From: Todiramphus chloris collaris
Taxonomy: Eukaryota; Chordata; Aves; Coraciiformes; Alcedinidae
Reading direction: 5' to 3'
Assembly: GCA_025345505.1 (NCBI GenBank)
Contig: JANVCC010000152.1
Span: forward strand, 3,419,318 to 3,483,317
Length of the DNA: 64,000 nt
The translations under genes were made by a program, and so were the position numbers. Shown here in pieces: positions 25,289-35,635 of this stretch. The notes beneath the pieces are model-generated. The model made no database searches. It saw only the letters and a list, made by a program, of their open reading frames with translations, and was not told the origin of the DNA. How positions within the stretch are numbered: the stretch's first letter is position 1; each line of letters begins with the position of its first letter.

Positions 25289-27246
25289 TTTCCTTGTTTA
25301 CACCTAAGCAGTCATTGTTTGATGACACCTGGGAAGGTTTTGAACTGCACTAGCTCAGTGCAATTCAAACATTTGAACTGCCGCAACCATGAGGAAGGAA
25401 CCTTCACCTAGAAAAAAACACTGAGAACACAAATCCTGGGAGATATTAAGATTGGTATACCTATAAAGGCAATTGCAACAGCAACAGCAGAATATATTTT
25501 AGAAATAGTTGTTAGTTTAAAATATAATTTATCTGAACACTGGCATAGCTGGGTAAGGACAAAGTATTAATCAAACCTTCCTTGTGGGATTTCAAGCAGT
25601 ATGTTTCTTCCCTCACATTTGCACAATATTAAAAACATCTATGCTGATTTGGATAACTTCTATTATCCCAGCCCTTACCCAGACCATCGTATGTGTCATG
25701 GAAATGAAAGAGAGAGAATTTTTTTTAGCTCAGTTTCCTTAAGAAAAAGTAAACAGGCTCATGTGATCATGTTATTATTTTCTGTCTTTATCCATGTCCT
25801 TCTCTAATACCATTTCAATGTATCGGTCAAATGTGGCAAAGAGTTAGAACTCTAAAATAAATTAATTTGTGTACATTTTTGCCTTTTTACTCTTGGATGA
25901 AGAGAAAGGTTGAAACATGAGTTTCACATCTTACCGAAAACCAAGAAGACACACAGGCAAGAAAGCTCCCAAATACACCAATCATAGGTTGCTTCAGACA
26001 GAACTCACAAACAGCAGATTCAAGGGCAATCAAGCTCATTATCTCTGATACTCACAGAACTCTTCTATCTCCCTTTTAAATAGGTACTTTACAGATATTA
26101 AGGTGTGATGGACTTCACAAGACTGATTGAGGACTGTTGAAGACAGTGGAAGTGTGTCTATTGGTTCCAATAGGGTTTCGATCAAGCCCAAACACACAAC
26201 ACAGAAGTTCATCATGACCATTTCTGCTGATACCTGCTGCTTGCATTTCAGTGTGGAAGGGGACATAGAGGATTCAGGCTTCTACTGATTGAATGTGAGA
26301 CTGACAATATTCAGCCCCTTTGAGACCAGGCCACTCTTCCACTATCAACAAGTCTAGACCTGCCTCTTTCTACTGCAGACTTCCCAAGATCTCATCTGGT
26401 AAGTACACAAGAACACTGCCTTCAGAAGTCTATAGCCAGTGCCTTCTAAAGCTACTAGTAGCTGTGCAAGTGCAAACCTGGTCAAAAGAAAATTGTAAAG
26501 TGGTCTCCTACATAACAGGAGTCACATGAAATATGCTGCTTGCATACTGGATCTGCTACTCATTTATTGCACTGCTGGTGAGGCTAGGACTGGGTCTGTA
26601 ATCACTGACGGCATAACTGAGCAGAAGTAATCAAGCACCTGTTGCTTATGCTGTTGATTCTAACTGAGGCTAGTCCCACAGGAAAATAAAAGTCCAGTTG
26701 ACAGGTTTTGTCCCCAGGTGCTATACTTCAGCTTCTCTGTGTGGACAAATTACAGAAAAAGGCAGGAAAGGGTCTGAAGAGATTAGCTCATTTAGTCCCA
26801 AGTTCCATCAGAACTATTTACATCTGTCTAACCTGTTCCTAATGATTTTTGTTGATAAAAATTACATCATTCCTAAATAATATGTTCCCTGTGCCACTCT
26901 TGCTAGCTCTTATCTACAAAATGCATGCCATCAGTCTTAACAGATCTATACAAAAGAACAAAGACTTCTCACATGAGAAGGTTCACATGCCAAATGGAAT
27001 AAGAATGCAGTCATCTGCCAGTTAATTTGATCCTGTGAGCAACCATCAAGGTGCTGAGTAATCTGTATTCTGACTGAAGCCAGAGGCTGCTAGAAGCAGC
27101 CTTGTTCTTTGCAAAACTTGTCTCCCGGAGAAATGCAATAAAATCATTTGGCATGTCTCAACTCAAGACTGTGTTTACACTGTCTAGAAACAGCCAGCAA
27201 GGAAGTAGAGTCCTGACAGATTACTGTGGCATTTTTTGTAGCACTA

Positions 27247-27470
27247 GTCAAAATTGTAGAATCACAGAAGAGCTGAGGTAAGAAGGAGATCACCTTGACA
27301 ACATCCTCTGTCTAGGGTAAGGTCAAGTTGAACGGCTTCTCAGGGACGTTTTCAGTTGAGTTTTGAATATCTCCAAGGATAGGGACTTTACAACATCTGT
27401 GGGCAGCTTGTTGCAGTCTTCAATCATGTTTACAGTAAAAATGTTTTTTCTTATTTTGGCAACATCCTAG
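27247..27470 (-). mobile_element. Old CR1 LINE fragment, 3' region
   Basis: Plus-strand order is 'gtagaatcacagaagagctg' (decayed octamer end), then 'gttgagttttgaatatctcc', 'aaggatagggactttacaac', and 'cagcttgttgcagtcttcaa' with 'tttacagtaaaaatg'. This matches the reverse complement of a CR1 3' end and aligns block by block with the 5.1 kb fragment. It is diverged and non-coding. It sits only about 400 bases from the larger CR1 copy in the same orientation, but sequence age suggests a separate, earlier insertion. Confidence 0.8.
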
Positions 27471-27883
27471 AAAGAGGACAAGCAATTGATCTGAATTATT
27501 AAAGGCACTGGTTATAAAAATGTCTATAAAAATAAGCTAAAATAAATGAATATTTCTGCAGGTATATTAGTGGGATAAATCACAGCTAAAAGCCAAGTCA
27601 GAGCTTCAGGGTGTCAGTATACTGAGATTTATGTACTATCAGAAGCAAACAGGCTGGAAATCTATGGTACAAATAATACTCCAATACACATGCTGACCCT
27701 AGAGAGGTTTCCTTCTGTTATGCTCACAATCCTGTTCATAGGCAAAGAGAAACACACCTTATTAAAAAAGTAAAAATTTTAAAATTTTAAATCCAGAATT
27801 TTATTCTTAGTATAGATAAAATCTTAATAGTCTAATTCAATAATCATTGTTAGTTTAGATATAATTAACACACAAAAAGAAAG
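27471..27883. other. Spacer between two CR1 copies
   Basis: AT-rich unique sequence with no gene. It includes a short run of near-palindromic A/T sequence around 27770-27790. Nothing suggests it belongs to either flanking CR1. Confidence 0.5.
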
Positions 27884-27974
27884 AATCACAGTGTCACAGA
27901 ATCATAGAATGGTAAATGTTGGAAGGAACCCCTGGAGGTCATCTAGTCCAATCCCCCTGTCAAAGCAATTTTGC

Positions 27975-28166
27975 CTAGATCAGGTTGCACAGGAAAGTTT
28001 CCAGGTGGGTTTTGAAAGCCTCCAGAGAAGGAAAATCCATAACCACTCTGAGCAGCCTGTTCCAGCGCTCCATCCCGCTCAAAGTAAAGAAGCTTTTCCT
28101 TATGTTTAGGAGCTTCCTGTGTTCTCCTTTGCACCAATTGCCCCTTGTCCTATCAATGGGCACCAA
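27975..28166 (-). pseudogene. CR1 ORF2 C-terminal remnant
   Basis: The minus strand encodes a decayed form of the conserved CR1 ORF2 end, readable as DRTRGNWCKGEHRK, then FFTLSGMERWNRLL, then FPSLEAFKTHLETFLCNL before a stop. The equivalent segment occurs in the 10.4 and 33.1 kb copies, which supports the assignment. The frame is not continuous with the RT core upstream of it in the element. Plus-strand open frames over the same bases are mirror shadows. Confidence 0.8.
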
Positions 28167-28596
28167 TGAAAAAAGACTGGCCCCATCCTCTTGACACTCA
28201 CCCCTTAGAAATTTCTAAGCATTGATAAGAACCCCTCTCAGACTTCTTCAGGCTAAAGAGCCCCAGGCCTCTCAGCCTTTCTACATAAGAGAGATGATCC
28301 AGTCCCTTAATCATCTTTGTAGCCCTCCATTGGACTCTCTCTAGTCCTTCCTTGTCTCTCTTGGACTAAGGACCCCAGAACTGGACACAGTACTCCAGGT
28401 ACGACCACACCAGGGCAGAGTAGAGGGGAAGGAGACCCCCCCTTGACCTGCTTGTCACACTCTTCCTAATGCACCCCAGGATACCACCGGCCTTCTTGGT
28501 CACAGGGGCACACTGATGGCTCATGGTTAACTTGTTGTCCACCAGGACTCCTAGGTCCTCCTCTGTGAAGCTGCTTTCCAGGTCAACCCCTAACCT

Positions 28597-28839
28597 CTAC
28601 CAGTGCATAGGACTATTCCTCCCCAGGTGACAGACTCTACACTTGGCCTTGTTGAACTTTATTAGATTCCTCTCCATCCAACTCTCCAGACCATCCAGGT
28701 CTTGCTGAATGGCAGCACAGCCTTCTGGTATGTCAGCCACTGTCCCTGGTTTTGTATCATCAGCAAACTTGCTGAGGGTACACTTCATCCCTTCATCCAG
28801 GCCATTGATTAATATGCTGAACAAAACTGGACCCACCAC
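28597..28839 (-). pseudogene. CR1 reverse transcriptase remnant with FADD box
   Basis: The 80-codon segment reads GPVLFSILINGLDEG, then LSKFADDTK, then the helix region and NLIKFNKAKCRVCHLG. This is the RT palm segment of non-LTR retrotransposons. The catalytic pair of Asp residues of the (Y/F)xDD box is intact, at 28756-28761. Immediately upstream, around 28840-28848, about 8 bases are missing relative to the usual PQGS-(V/S)LGP block, which shifts the frame. The palm core is therefore split and non-functional. Confidence 0.88.
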
Positions 28840-28975
28840 TGACTGGGAATACCACTAGCTACAGGCTTCGATCTAGACTCTGCACCACTGATCACAGACC
28901 TTTGAGCTCTGTTGCTCAGCCAGTTCTCAATCCACATCACTGTCTACTCACCTAACCCACACTTCCTGAGCTCAC

Positions 28976-29176
28976 TTATGAGGATGTTATGGGGGACAGT
29001 GTCAAAAGCCTTGTTGAAGTCGAGGTAGACAACATCCACTGCTCTCCCATCCCATCCCATCCCATCTTTGTGACCCAGCTAGTCACAAAGTCATAGAAGG
29101 ATATCAGATTGGTCAAGCATAACTTTCCCTTGGTGAATCCTTGCTGACTACTCCTGATAACCTTCTTTTCCTCCAC
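28976..29176 (-). pseudogene. CR1 reverse transcriptase remnant, frameshifted before motif A
   Basis: The frame reads KKVIRSSQQGFTKGKLCLTN, then [16 protein letters not shown], which is the CR1 RT region ahead of motif A. It then leaves the correct frame at the (CCCAT)4 expansion (29046-29065). In the neighbouring frame the motif A block [17 protein letters not shown] is still present, with its catalytic Asp codon at 29019-29021. The expansion is therefore a visible cause of the coding break. Confidence 0.85.
29046..29065. repeat. (CCCAT)4 pentanucleotide repeat inside CR1
   Basis: Four perfect CCCAT units (GGATG/ATGGG on the CR1 coding strand) lie inside the reverse transcriptase region of the 27.9-30.3 kb CR1 copy. 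The position normally encodes a short acidic/Gly-rich turn before motif A. The repeat probably grew by slippage from a GATGGG-like seed after insertion. Confidence 0.9.
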
Positions 29177-30027
29177 ATGCTTAGAGATGACCTCCAGAAT
29201 GAGCTCTTTCCAGGAATGGAGGAGAGGCTAACTGCTCTGTAGTTTCCTGGATCCTCCTTCTTGCCCTTTTTGAAGACTGGATTGACATTGGCTTTCCTCT
29301 AGTCCTCAGGCACCTCTCCTGTTCTCCATGACTTTTCAAAGATGATGGAGAATGGCTTAGCAATAACATCATCCAGCTCCCTCAGCACTCATGGGTGGAT
29401 CCCATCGGGGCCCATGCATTTTCTGAGTGTTCAGTTTGCCTAAATGATCACTACCCTAATTCTCATTAACCAATGGAGAGTCTTCCTTCCTCTAGACTCT
29501 CTCTTACCTTAAGGGACTGGGATTCCTGAGGGCCAGTCTTAACAGTAAGGACTCCAGTAACTCCATATTCTCTGTATCCTCTGTCACCAGGGCACCCACA
29601 TCATTCAGCATCAGGCCCACATTTTACCTAGTCTTCCTTTTCCTACTAATGTACTTTAATGAGTCCTTCATGTTGTTTTCTATATTATTTGCCAGATTTC
29701 ATTCCAAGAGCGCTTTGGCCTACCTCACTGCATCCATGCATACTCTGACAACACTTCTATATTCCTCCCAAGTGGACAGTCCCTTTTTCCACATAAACTT
29801 CCTTCTTCGACTTTTTCCAGAAGCTCCTTGTTCATCCATGCAGGTCTCCTGCCTCCTCTACTTGATCTTTTAGCAACAGGGATATTGAATATTAACCAGC
29901 TCTTTTGGTCATCCCTACCTTTTGGAATCTTAGCTCAAGGGATTCCTCCAAATAGGTCTTTGGAGAGGTCAAAGTTAGCTCTCCTCAAGTCCAGGGTTTC
30001 AATCCTACTTACTGCCCTGCTTCCTCC

Positions 30028-30342
30028 TCACATCATCTTGAACTCCACCATCTCGTGATCAGTGCATCCAAGGCTGCCCCCAACTTTCACGTCTCTAACT
30101 GGACCTTCTTTGTTTGTTAGTGCAAGGTCCAGAAGCACAACGCTCCTCACTGGATCTTCTACCTCCTGTGCAAAAAAGTTGATGCATTGCAGGAACCTCC
30201 AGGACTCTGTGTGCCTCACTGTGTGGCCTTTCCAGCAAATATCAGGGTGATTGAAGTCCCCCATGAGCACCAGGGCCTGTGATTGTGAGGCTACTTTCAG
30301 CTGCTGAAGAACACATAGTAGTTCTGCTAGCAATCTCTGTAA
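30028..30342 (-). pseudogene. CR1 endonuclease (APE-type) C-terminal remnant
   Basis: The minus strand encodes the end of an apurinic/apyrimidinic-type endonuclease domain. The block LVLMGDFNHPDICW carries the GDFN box (Asp codon at 30256-30258). The block VLLDLALTN and the terminal TDHEMVEF box (His codon at 30055-30057), equivalent to the SDH motif, follow. The frame is intact for about 100 codons. The N-terminal half with the other catalytic residues is missing because the element is 5'-truncated near 30.34 kb. Confidence 0.88.
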
Positions 30343-33014
30343 TGACAATATTACTACTGAAACTGTAACGAATACAATTAGTTGTTATGCCTTTTCTCCT
30401 GAGGTTATAGTCACTCTTTTGCTGATTCTCTGGTTTTAAAATCAGTAGACTCGGATTGCCAGGGTGTGTAGACAGTCATCAGCTTCTGGAGTCTATTGCC
30501 AGGAAAAATATGATATTCACATAAATGGCTTCTTCTTCAGCCCTCTACGATCTACCTGGAGTTATTTTTATCTGTTTTCTAACACACTTTTACACCTTTT
30601 TGTTTCTTCATTGGTTTCCAGCTTCAGGTTACATCTGAATTTACAGTATTTAGTGCTTTTTGCATTCATTTTTTCTATTTTTATTATGTGCTATTTCTAT
30701 TTCTTTGTATTTTTCTGTTACCCCTAAAGTCTGCTTTGTCCAGTTGTAGGTCTGCATTTCTTTAACCAACCATTACTGAGTTGTTTATAGTGTCAGCTTG
30801 TGCACCACTTCTCATTATCCCATGCCTGTACTCCTCTGCACAACATACATTATCTCCACTTCTAAAGGGCTTTGCTTTCATACCAGGCCTGCATTTCATT
30901 ACAATATGTCATTTTACAAGAGTCATAAATATTTTATTTTACATGAAATATATATTTATTCTACATGAAATATGTATTTACATTTCATTACTGCTATCTA
31001 CAGAAAACTACAGTGGTGCCATAGAAAGATAAAGAAGTGACACGATTTAGCCACTGACACCTGGTCAATAAGAGAAATTGATGTCAGGGGTAAATGAAGT
31101 CAAACAAAGCTGCAGCCAGGTCAAACAAAGTTCATGCAGAGAAAGCCTGACAAGCTGCCCTCCCCAGAACTTGCAAACTCTGCAGAAACCCTGTGGCTTT
31201 GACTAATAACAGCGTATCACAGAGCTAAAGAGCTAAACTTTGCAGGGGTTGATTGTGCTTCTGAGGTGAAAGCACATCCAGTTCAGAGCTGCAGCAAACC
31301 TACATGATAGGGCAAGTCCCTCTTTATCTTCTGCAAGGTGCTAGTAATAGAGGCATCTGACATTTCAGTTCTGATACCTCTGAATATCATACTTGTACAC
31401 TGGTTTGAAATACAATCCTAAAACCAAACCATTCCCACCTGTACTCTCTATACAGAGAAATCTATGTTATAGACACATTATGCATTTTGAAAAATTACAC
31501 ACTGCATCTGCCTGATCTTTGTCCTAAATCTCTCTGGATCCAAATATTCTTAGAATAGAATAACAAGAGGTAAAAATCTCCATCATCAGGTGTTTTTTCA
31601 TTAAGATTGGATGGCCTTTCAATAGAAATGGCAGGAAGGTGAAAATAACCTCTTGTAACAGTGCAAAATTTAATCGTGTGGTTATGTCACAGTTCATGAT
31701 AGCAATAGTACCTGGGCCTTGGGACCTGCTGCTCTGCAAATCTCAGTGGCATCATGCCTCTTGGCTTAATTCCACCTTTACCACAGAGGAGAAAAGAACA
31801 TTTTTCTTTTTTATGTATACATATATATTGGTAAAAGAAAAGAAAAATACACACCAGTATCTTTCATAATGCAGGTGGAATGAAAGGCTAAAGAAAAGAT
31901 GACATAGACAAGTCACTCACTGTCTTCAGATGTGCTGTAGTTTGTCTAAAACAGGTAGCAGCATGCTCTGAGATCAACTGATAAAAAGAAATATAAAATT
32001 TATTAATATGATCATGGATAGATTTTGTTCTTTGTGATTGGCTTCTCACTGGAAGAATCCTGAATTTTAAGACTAATACTGATCATTAAAAGCTCCCATG
32101 GAAAAAAAAAATGCAGCAGATAATTCATTTTTTGCTGTACGGATTCCTATTCCCTGTGAATGTTAGTAATAAACAAGGTCTATTTCTTCAGAGCAGGAAT
32201 AGAAAGTTTCAGGATATTGGTGTGCATACCAGGCTCCATAAGTAGTTAGCATTCCAATTACAGAAATGGTTTAATAACAATATAAAAGAAAAACTTTCCC
32301 CGTATAACATGTCAAAATAATAAAATATTATGAAAGCATCTTGCAAAGGCATAATTTTCCATCTGAAAATGCTGATTCCATGCAATAAAAAAATTTAGCA
32401 ATCATATAGTCATTTTCTTAATTTTCACACTTTCATATAGTTAAAATGTTTTGAGTTGTATCGTTTCGACATTGAAGATTTATTATAGAACATATTATGA
32501 AAGTTAAAACAATGTAAATGAGTATAAATTAAATATTTTAGATTGTGATCTGTAAAAAAAACCCCGGTCCTCTCCATTGAGATGGAATATATATGTAAAA
32601 AATTACAGAAATTACTCTGGGACAGAATTTTGATTTTCAATACGGTACTGTTACATTAGTTTGTCACATGATGTTTGTATCTAGGAGACTTAAAATAGAA
32701 AAAGTGAATCCATAATGTTCTCATAATAGCATTAGTACTGGTCACAAAATATATCACTCTCCCTAGATTCCTAATTTCCTGGAAAGAATAATCCTCCTGT
32801 CATAGCTGTTGGAATTCCTTCTCCAGTTGCTGAAGTGCAACACCCAAAGACATTTCAGTTTTTCAAAACCAATGTTAATTAAAAAAATGACAGATTAACA
32901 TGGATTTTCAGAGACTGACTAAAACCAACAACAATAAACACAAACTGGAGAAGAGAAGAAGTGAAACTTTTCATTTTATATATGAGAGAAAATTCTTCAT
33001 TAGCTTTGTTAGGT
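30343..33014. other. Unique AT-rich non-coding stretch
   Basis: No gene recognised. Two near-identical 22-base units sit at 30940-30983. A direct repeat of 'gtcaaacaaag' lies at 31099-31130 in a block (31.03-31.27 kb) whose texture is less AT-simple than its surroundings. The open frames here (up to 87 codons) are T-rich hydrophobic reads of poly-pyrimidine sequence. Confidence 0.5.
30940..30983. repeat. 22-bp tandem duplication
   Basis: Two adjacent units start with 'tacatgaaatat' at 30940 and 30962 and differ at a few positions ('atatttattc' against 'gtatttacat'). This looks like a local slippage duplication that has since diverged. Confidence 0.65.
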
Positions 33015-33533
33015 TACAGAATCACAGAATCAATGGAGTTGGAAGGGACCTCTAAAGATCATCTACTCCAACTCTCCCACCAAAGCAGGTTTGGCTAGAG
33101 CACATTACTCAAGATTGCATCTAGGTATGTTTTGAAACTCTCCAGAGAAGGAGTCTCCACAACCTCTCTGGGCATCCTGTTCCAGTGCTCCAACACCCTC
33201 ACAGTGAAGAAGCTTTTCCTCATGTTGAGGTGGAACGTCCTGTGTTCCAGCTTGTACATGTTGCCCCCTGTCCTGTCACTGGGCACCACAGAAAAAAGCC
33301 AAGTTCCTTCCACCTTGCACCCACTCATTAGATATTAGATAGATTATCATTGATAAGGTGTCCTCTCAGTCTTCTCTTCTCCAGGATAGCCCCAGCTTTC
33401 TCAACCTTTCCTCGTAAGAGAGATGCTCCAGTCCCCCAATCACCTTTGTTGCCCTCCACTGGACTCTCTGCAGTACATCCATGTCTCTCTTGAACTGGGG
33501 AGCCCAGAAATGGACACAGTATTCTAGAGGTGT
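33015..33533 (-). mobile_element. CR1 LINE, 5'-truncated 3' end
   Basis: The plus strand starts with the octamer-derived end 'acagaatcacagaatcaatg', then 'gttggaagggacctctaaag' and 'atcatctactccaact', and continues through the reverse complement of the ORF2 C-terminus. The minus strand encodes [14 protein letters not shown], then [16 protein letters not shown] (33366-33533). After a break near 33.33-33.37 kb it encodes FFTVRVLEHWNRMPREVVE and SLESFKTYLD (33095-33328). The 5' truncation falls at about 33533. A small local duplication 'tagatattagatagatt' marks the break between the two coding pieces. The copy is moderately diverged. Confidence 0.93.
33095..33328 (-). pseudogene. CR1 ORF2 C-terminal remnant
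   Basis: Up to 77 codons of the CR1 ORF2 end survive in one frame: WLFSVVPSDRTGGNMYKLEH, then HLNMRKSFFTVRV, then ETPSLESFKTYLDAILSN before the stop. It aligns with the corresponding segments at 10.4 and 28.0 kb. It is a fragment of a dead transposon, not a gene, and the in-frame ATG is incidental. Confidence 0.82.
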
Positions 33534-34010
33534 CCTGGATTCACTTTGAATTTTTGGCCTGTCAGGTGAATCTATGGAATAGGAAAATTCCTCCAGATTT
33601 TTTATATCTATTTTTGAAGCCTGTGGACTTATGGATCTACAAAGCATTTTGGAATTAAAGAAATTCAGGTAGCATATTTCAAAGGATAAGGCTGGCATCA
33701 TTTGAGAAGCTGGAACTTTGATTTCAGTTTGATCCAAAGTGACATGTGGTCCACAGGACTCTCTGTTTTGGCAAGCTTTGTATGAGACTCTGAAATTAGA
33801 TAATAATGCACAACTGTGGAAACAGTGAATTACCCCAAAATATCTGCATTGCTTGAGACAGGCAACTGGTTTGGCATAAGGCTCCCCTTGTCTTTGTTGA
33901 TGTTTGTTTTGGTGGACATAGAAGTAATGTAGAGAGACAGATATTCTGTGGGACACAGTCTTGCCTGAGGATATCTCTTTCTTGCCCAAAATTAAGCATT
34001 TGAACAGCAA
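33366..34010 (-). pseudogene. Chimeric open frame: unknown 159 codons plus CR1 ORF2 piece
   Basis: This is the longest open frame of the window (214 codons). Codons 160-214 are the CR1 ORF2 segment that begins with [10 protein letters not shown] and runs to the [10 protein letters not shown] block. Codons 1-159 (33534-34010) are not CR1 and match no family I recognise. They are Cys-rich in the middle, with several spaced Cys residues, and lack an evident signal peptide or membrane helix. A second minus frame (33796-33999) is also open across the first part. The length is at the upper end of what chance gives here. It may be a decayed coding remnant of an older mobile element, an endogenous retrovirus piece included, but nothing visible proves it. 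Confidence 0.35.
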
Positions 34011-35439
34011 CAGAAATAATATTTATACAAAGTTTTAAGGCTAAAATATTGGTCTTCTAACAAGAAAAACTCTTTCTGTTATACTGAGTTCTGGATCTTG
34101 AGCACATCATGACCATGTTGTCAGCTTTTTTATAAAATATCTTGTACTGAAAATTAGCAATGATACTATTTATATTCTAAGAATTGGATTTTCCAAGGTA
34201 ACTTCCCTACCCAAATCTCTTTTAAATCCACAGGGCATGTAGATGTGAATGTCCTAGTATGTATTTTCAAAGGCTACTATGGGCATTAGGGAAGCATCCA
34301 GTCCATCTCACGTCACCCATTCTGAGAAGTAGACAATTGACCTGCTGTATCAGTAGGCCTTCTAATTTGGATGCTTAAGATTCATTAATGTAAAAGCTTA
34401 GATACCTTGCAGTTTTATGGGAAATTGGCTTAGAGCTGAATACTTTCAAATGAAACATTTGTAAGCAAGCCTAAGCTATAAACAACTAAAACTACATTTT
34501 GATTAATGGCTTTGAATCATAAATTATAATCTTTTTTAAATTAGATATTATTATATTTATTATTTTCATTATGATATTTAAGTATGGTCTAATGTCACTA
34601 TTTGTATTTCAAACAGGCATTTTTGAAACAGGTGATGCACATCTACCTACCTTTCACTATGCTCCTCATTTCCTGCATGGAACAGGGAGACACTAATAAA
34701 CACTTGATCAGAGAACTCATTAAGGTTCAAGTCCACTGTCAACAGCAAATTAATGGCTCAAAATTGCATCTTTGATGACTATATTTTCATGTCTATATTC
34801 CAGTGCAACAGATATTGAGTATAAACCACATGGACTGAAAGCATAATGCATAATACAACTCAACTGCTATAAATAGTGGGATAACTGGCATAGATAGAAT
34901 ATTAATGCAGAAAATTACCACTCAAGGGGAATAGAACAGGAAAATCTGAAGACTTTTGCTTTCTAAAAGGTATATGTACTTGTTCCAGGTTCAGCAGATA
35001 AAGTGAATAGATTGACCCAAAGTGTCTGAAAAATGATGACAAAAGAAGGTTAATGACACTAATGTATCCTACAGTTTCAATATACCTTAGACTACCAAGA
35101 CAGAAAGATAAAGAAGAAAGGTTTAGTCTGAGCATCTGGAAGAATCATCAGAAGCTGGGAGTAATAGAGATGCCAGCTAATGCAGCAGAACATAAACTAT
35201 CTAGTTCTTGAAATAAAATGAAGAAAGGAAGCTGAGGGAATAGTCTTTTACAGTTTGTTGCAACAACAGGGAATTGATGATATGAAGGTAGAGGGAGCGT
35301 AAGGTGGCAATGACCATTGAACAATGGAATTCTTGTCTAATGGAAGTCTTCTCTAAGGAGAACAAAAACAGTAGATCTAAAGAAAATAGGAAACTCAGAG
35401 AATGTATAACTGTGGGAAACAAGTCAAAGGGAAAAGACA
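34011..35439. other. Unique AT-rich non-coding stretch
   Basis: No gene or clear transposon. The 35.2-35.44 kb part may be a more decayed extension of the ancient CR1 that follows it, since 'gaggagaatgtaact'-type purine-rich sequence precedes the recognisable blocks, but I cannot support that base by base. Confidence 0.45.
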
Positions 35440-35635
35440 GTTGTAGAATTAAAACACAGAAATTTAAGTTAGATGTCAGTGAAGTTTTTTTGACTAGTAG
35501 GTTATTTAAATACAAGGACTGATCACCTATGGATATTGTAGTATCTCCATCACTGCAGATTTTTAAGAGTAGCACAGAGAATTATCTGTCAGGAACAACA
35601 TAGATGTGGCTGAACCTTCCTCTGGAGTGGCCATG
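35440..35635 (+). mobile_element. Ancient CR1 LINE fragment, 3' region
   Basis: The plus strand keeps the CR1 order typical of older subfamilies: 'aaatttaagttagatgtcag', then 'tgtagtatctccatcactgc' directly followed by 'agatttttaagag', then 'aattatctgtcaggaacaac', then 'tagatgtggctga'. In CR1 this is the stretch where the ORF2 end reads as 'FxLDVxE..FL' and 'SPSLxxFK'. The octamer tail is gone. The high divergence and the different wording from the 10.4 and 27.9 kb copies suggest an insertion from an older subfamily, possibly shared beyond birds. Confidence 0.68.

Larger units (their letters stand above)
22701..27243. other. Unique AT-rich non-coding stretch with simple repeats
   Basis: No gene recognised. 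It holds the G-run/T-rich tract at 23611-23690, a G11-(TG)n-(CG)4 tract at 25259-25288 and a possible conserved non-coding block at about 25.02-25.26 kb, each listed separately. The minus-strand frame at 24299-24589 (96 codons) contains a charged stretch but no family I recognise. Confidence 0.5.
27884..30342 (-). mobile_element. CR1 LINE, 2.45 kb, 5'-truncated
   Basis: This is the largest element in the window. Reading the minus strand 5' to 3', it begins inside the ORF2 endonuclease domain near 30.34 kb. It passes through the linker (about 29.9-29.4 kb) and the reverse transcriptase core (29.3-28.6 kb). The ORF2 C-terminus (about 28.2-27.98 kb) follows. It ends in the CR1 3' tail with octamer-like units at 27884-27908. 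A full-length CR1 is about 4.5 kb, so ORF1 and the start of the endonuclease are missing, as is usual for this family. Several frameshifts break ORF2 and it cannot be active. Divergence looks moderate: most conserved RT blocks are easily readable. Confidence 0.95.

Noticed and set aside
27891-28194. Plus-strand open frames of about 70 codons over the CR1 3' region
   Set aside because: They are mirror reads of the minus-strand CR1 ORF2 end. The coding signal and motifs lie on the minus strand.
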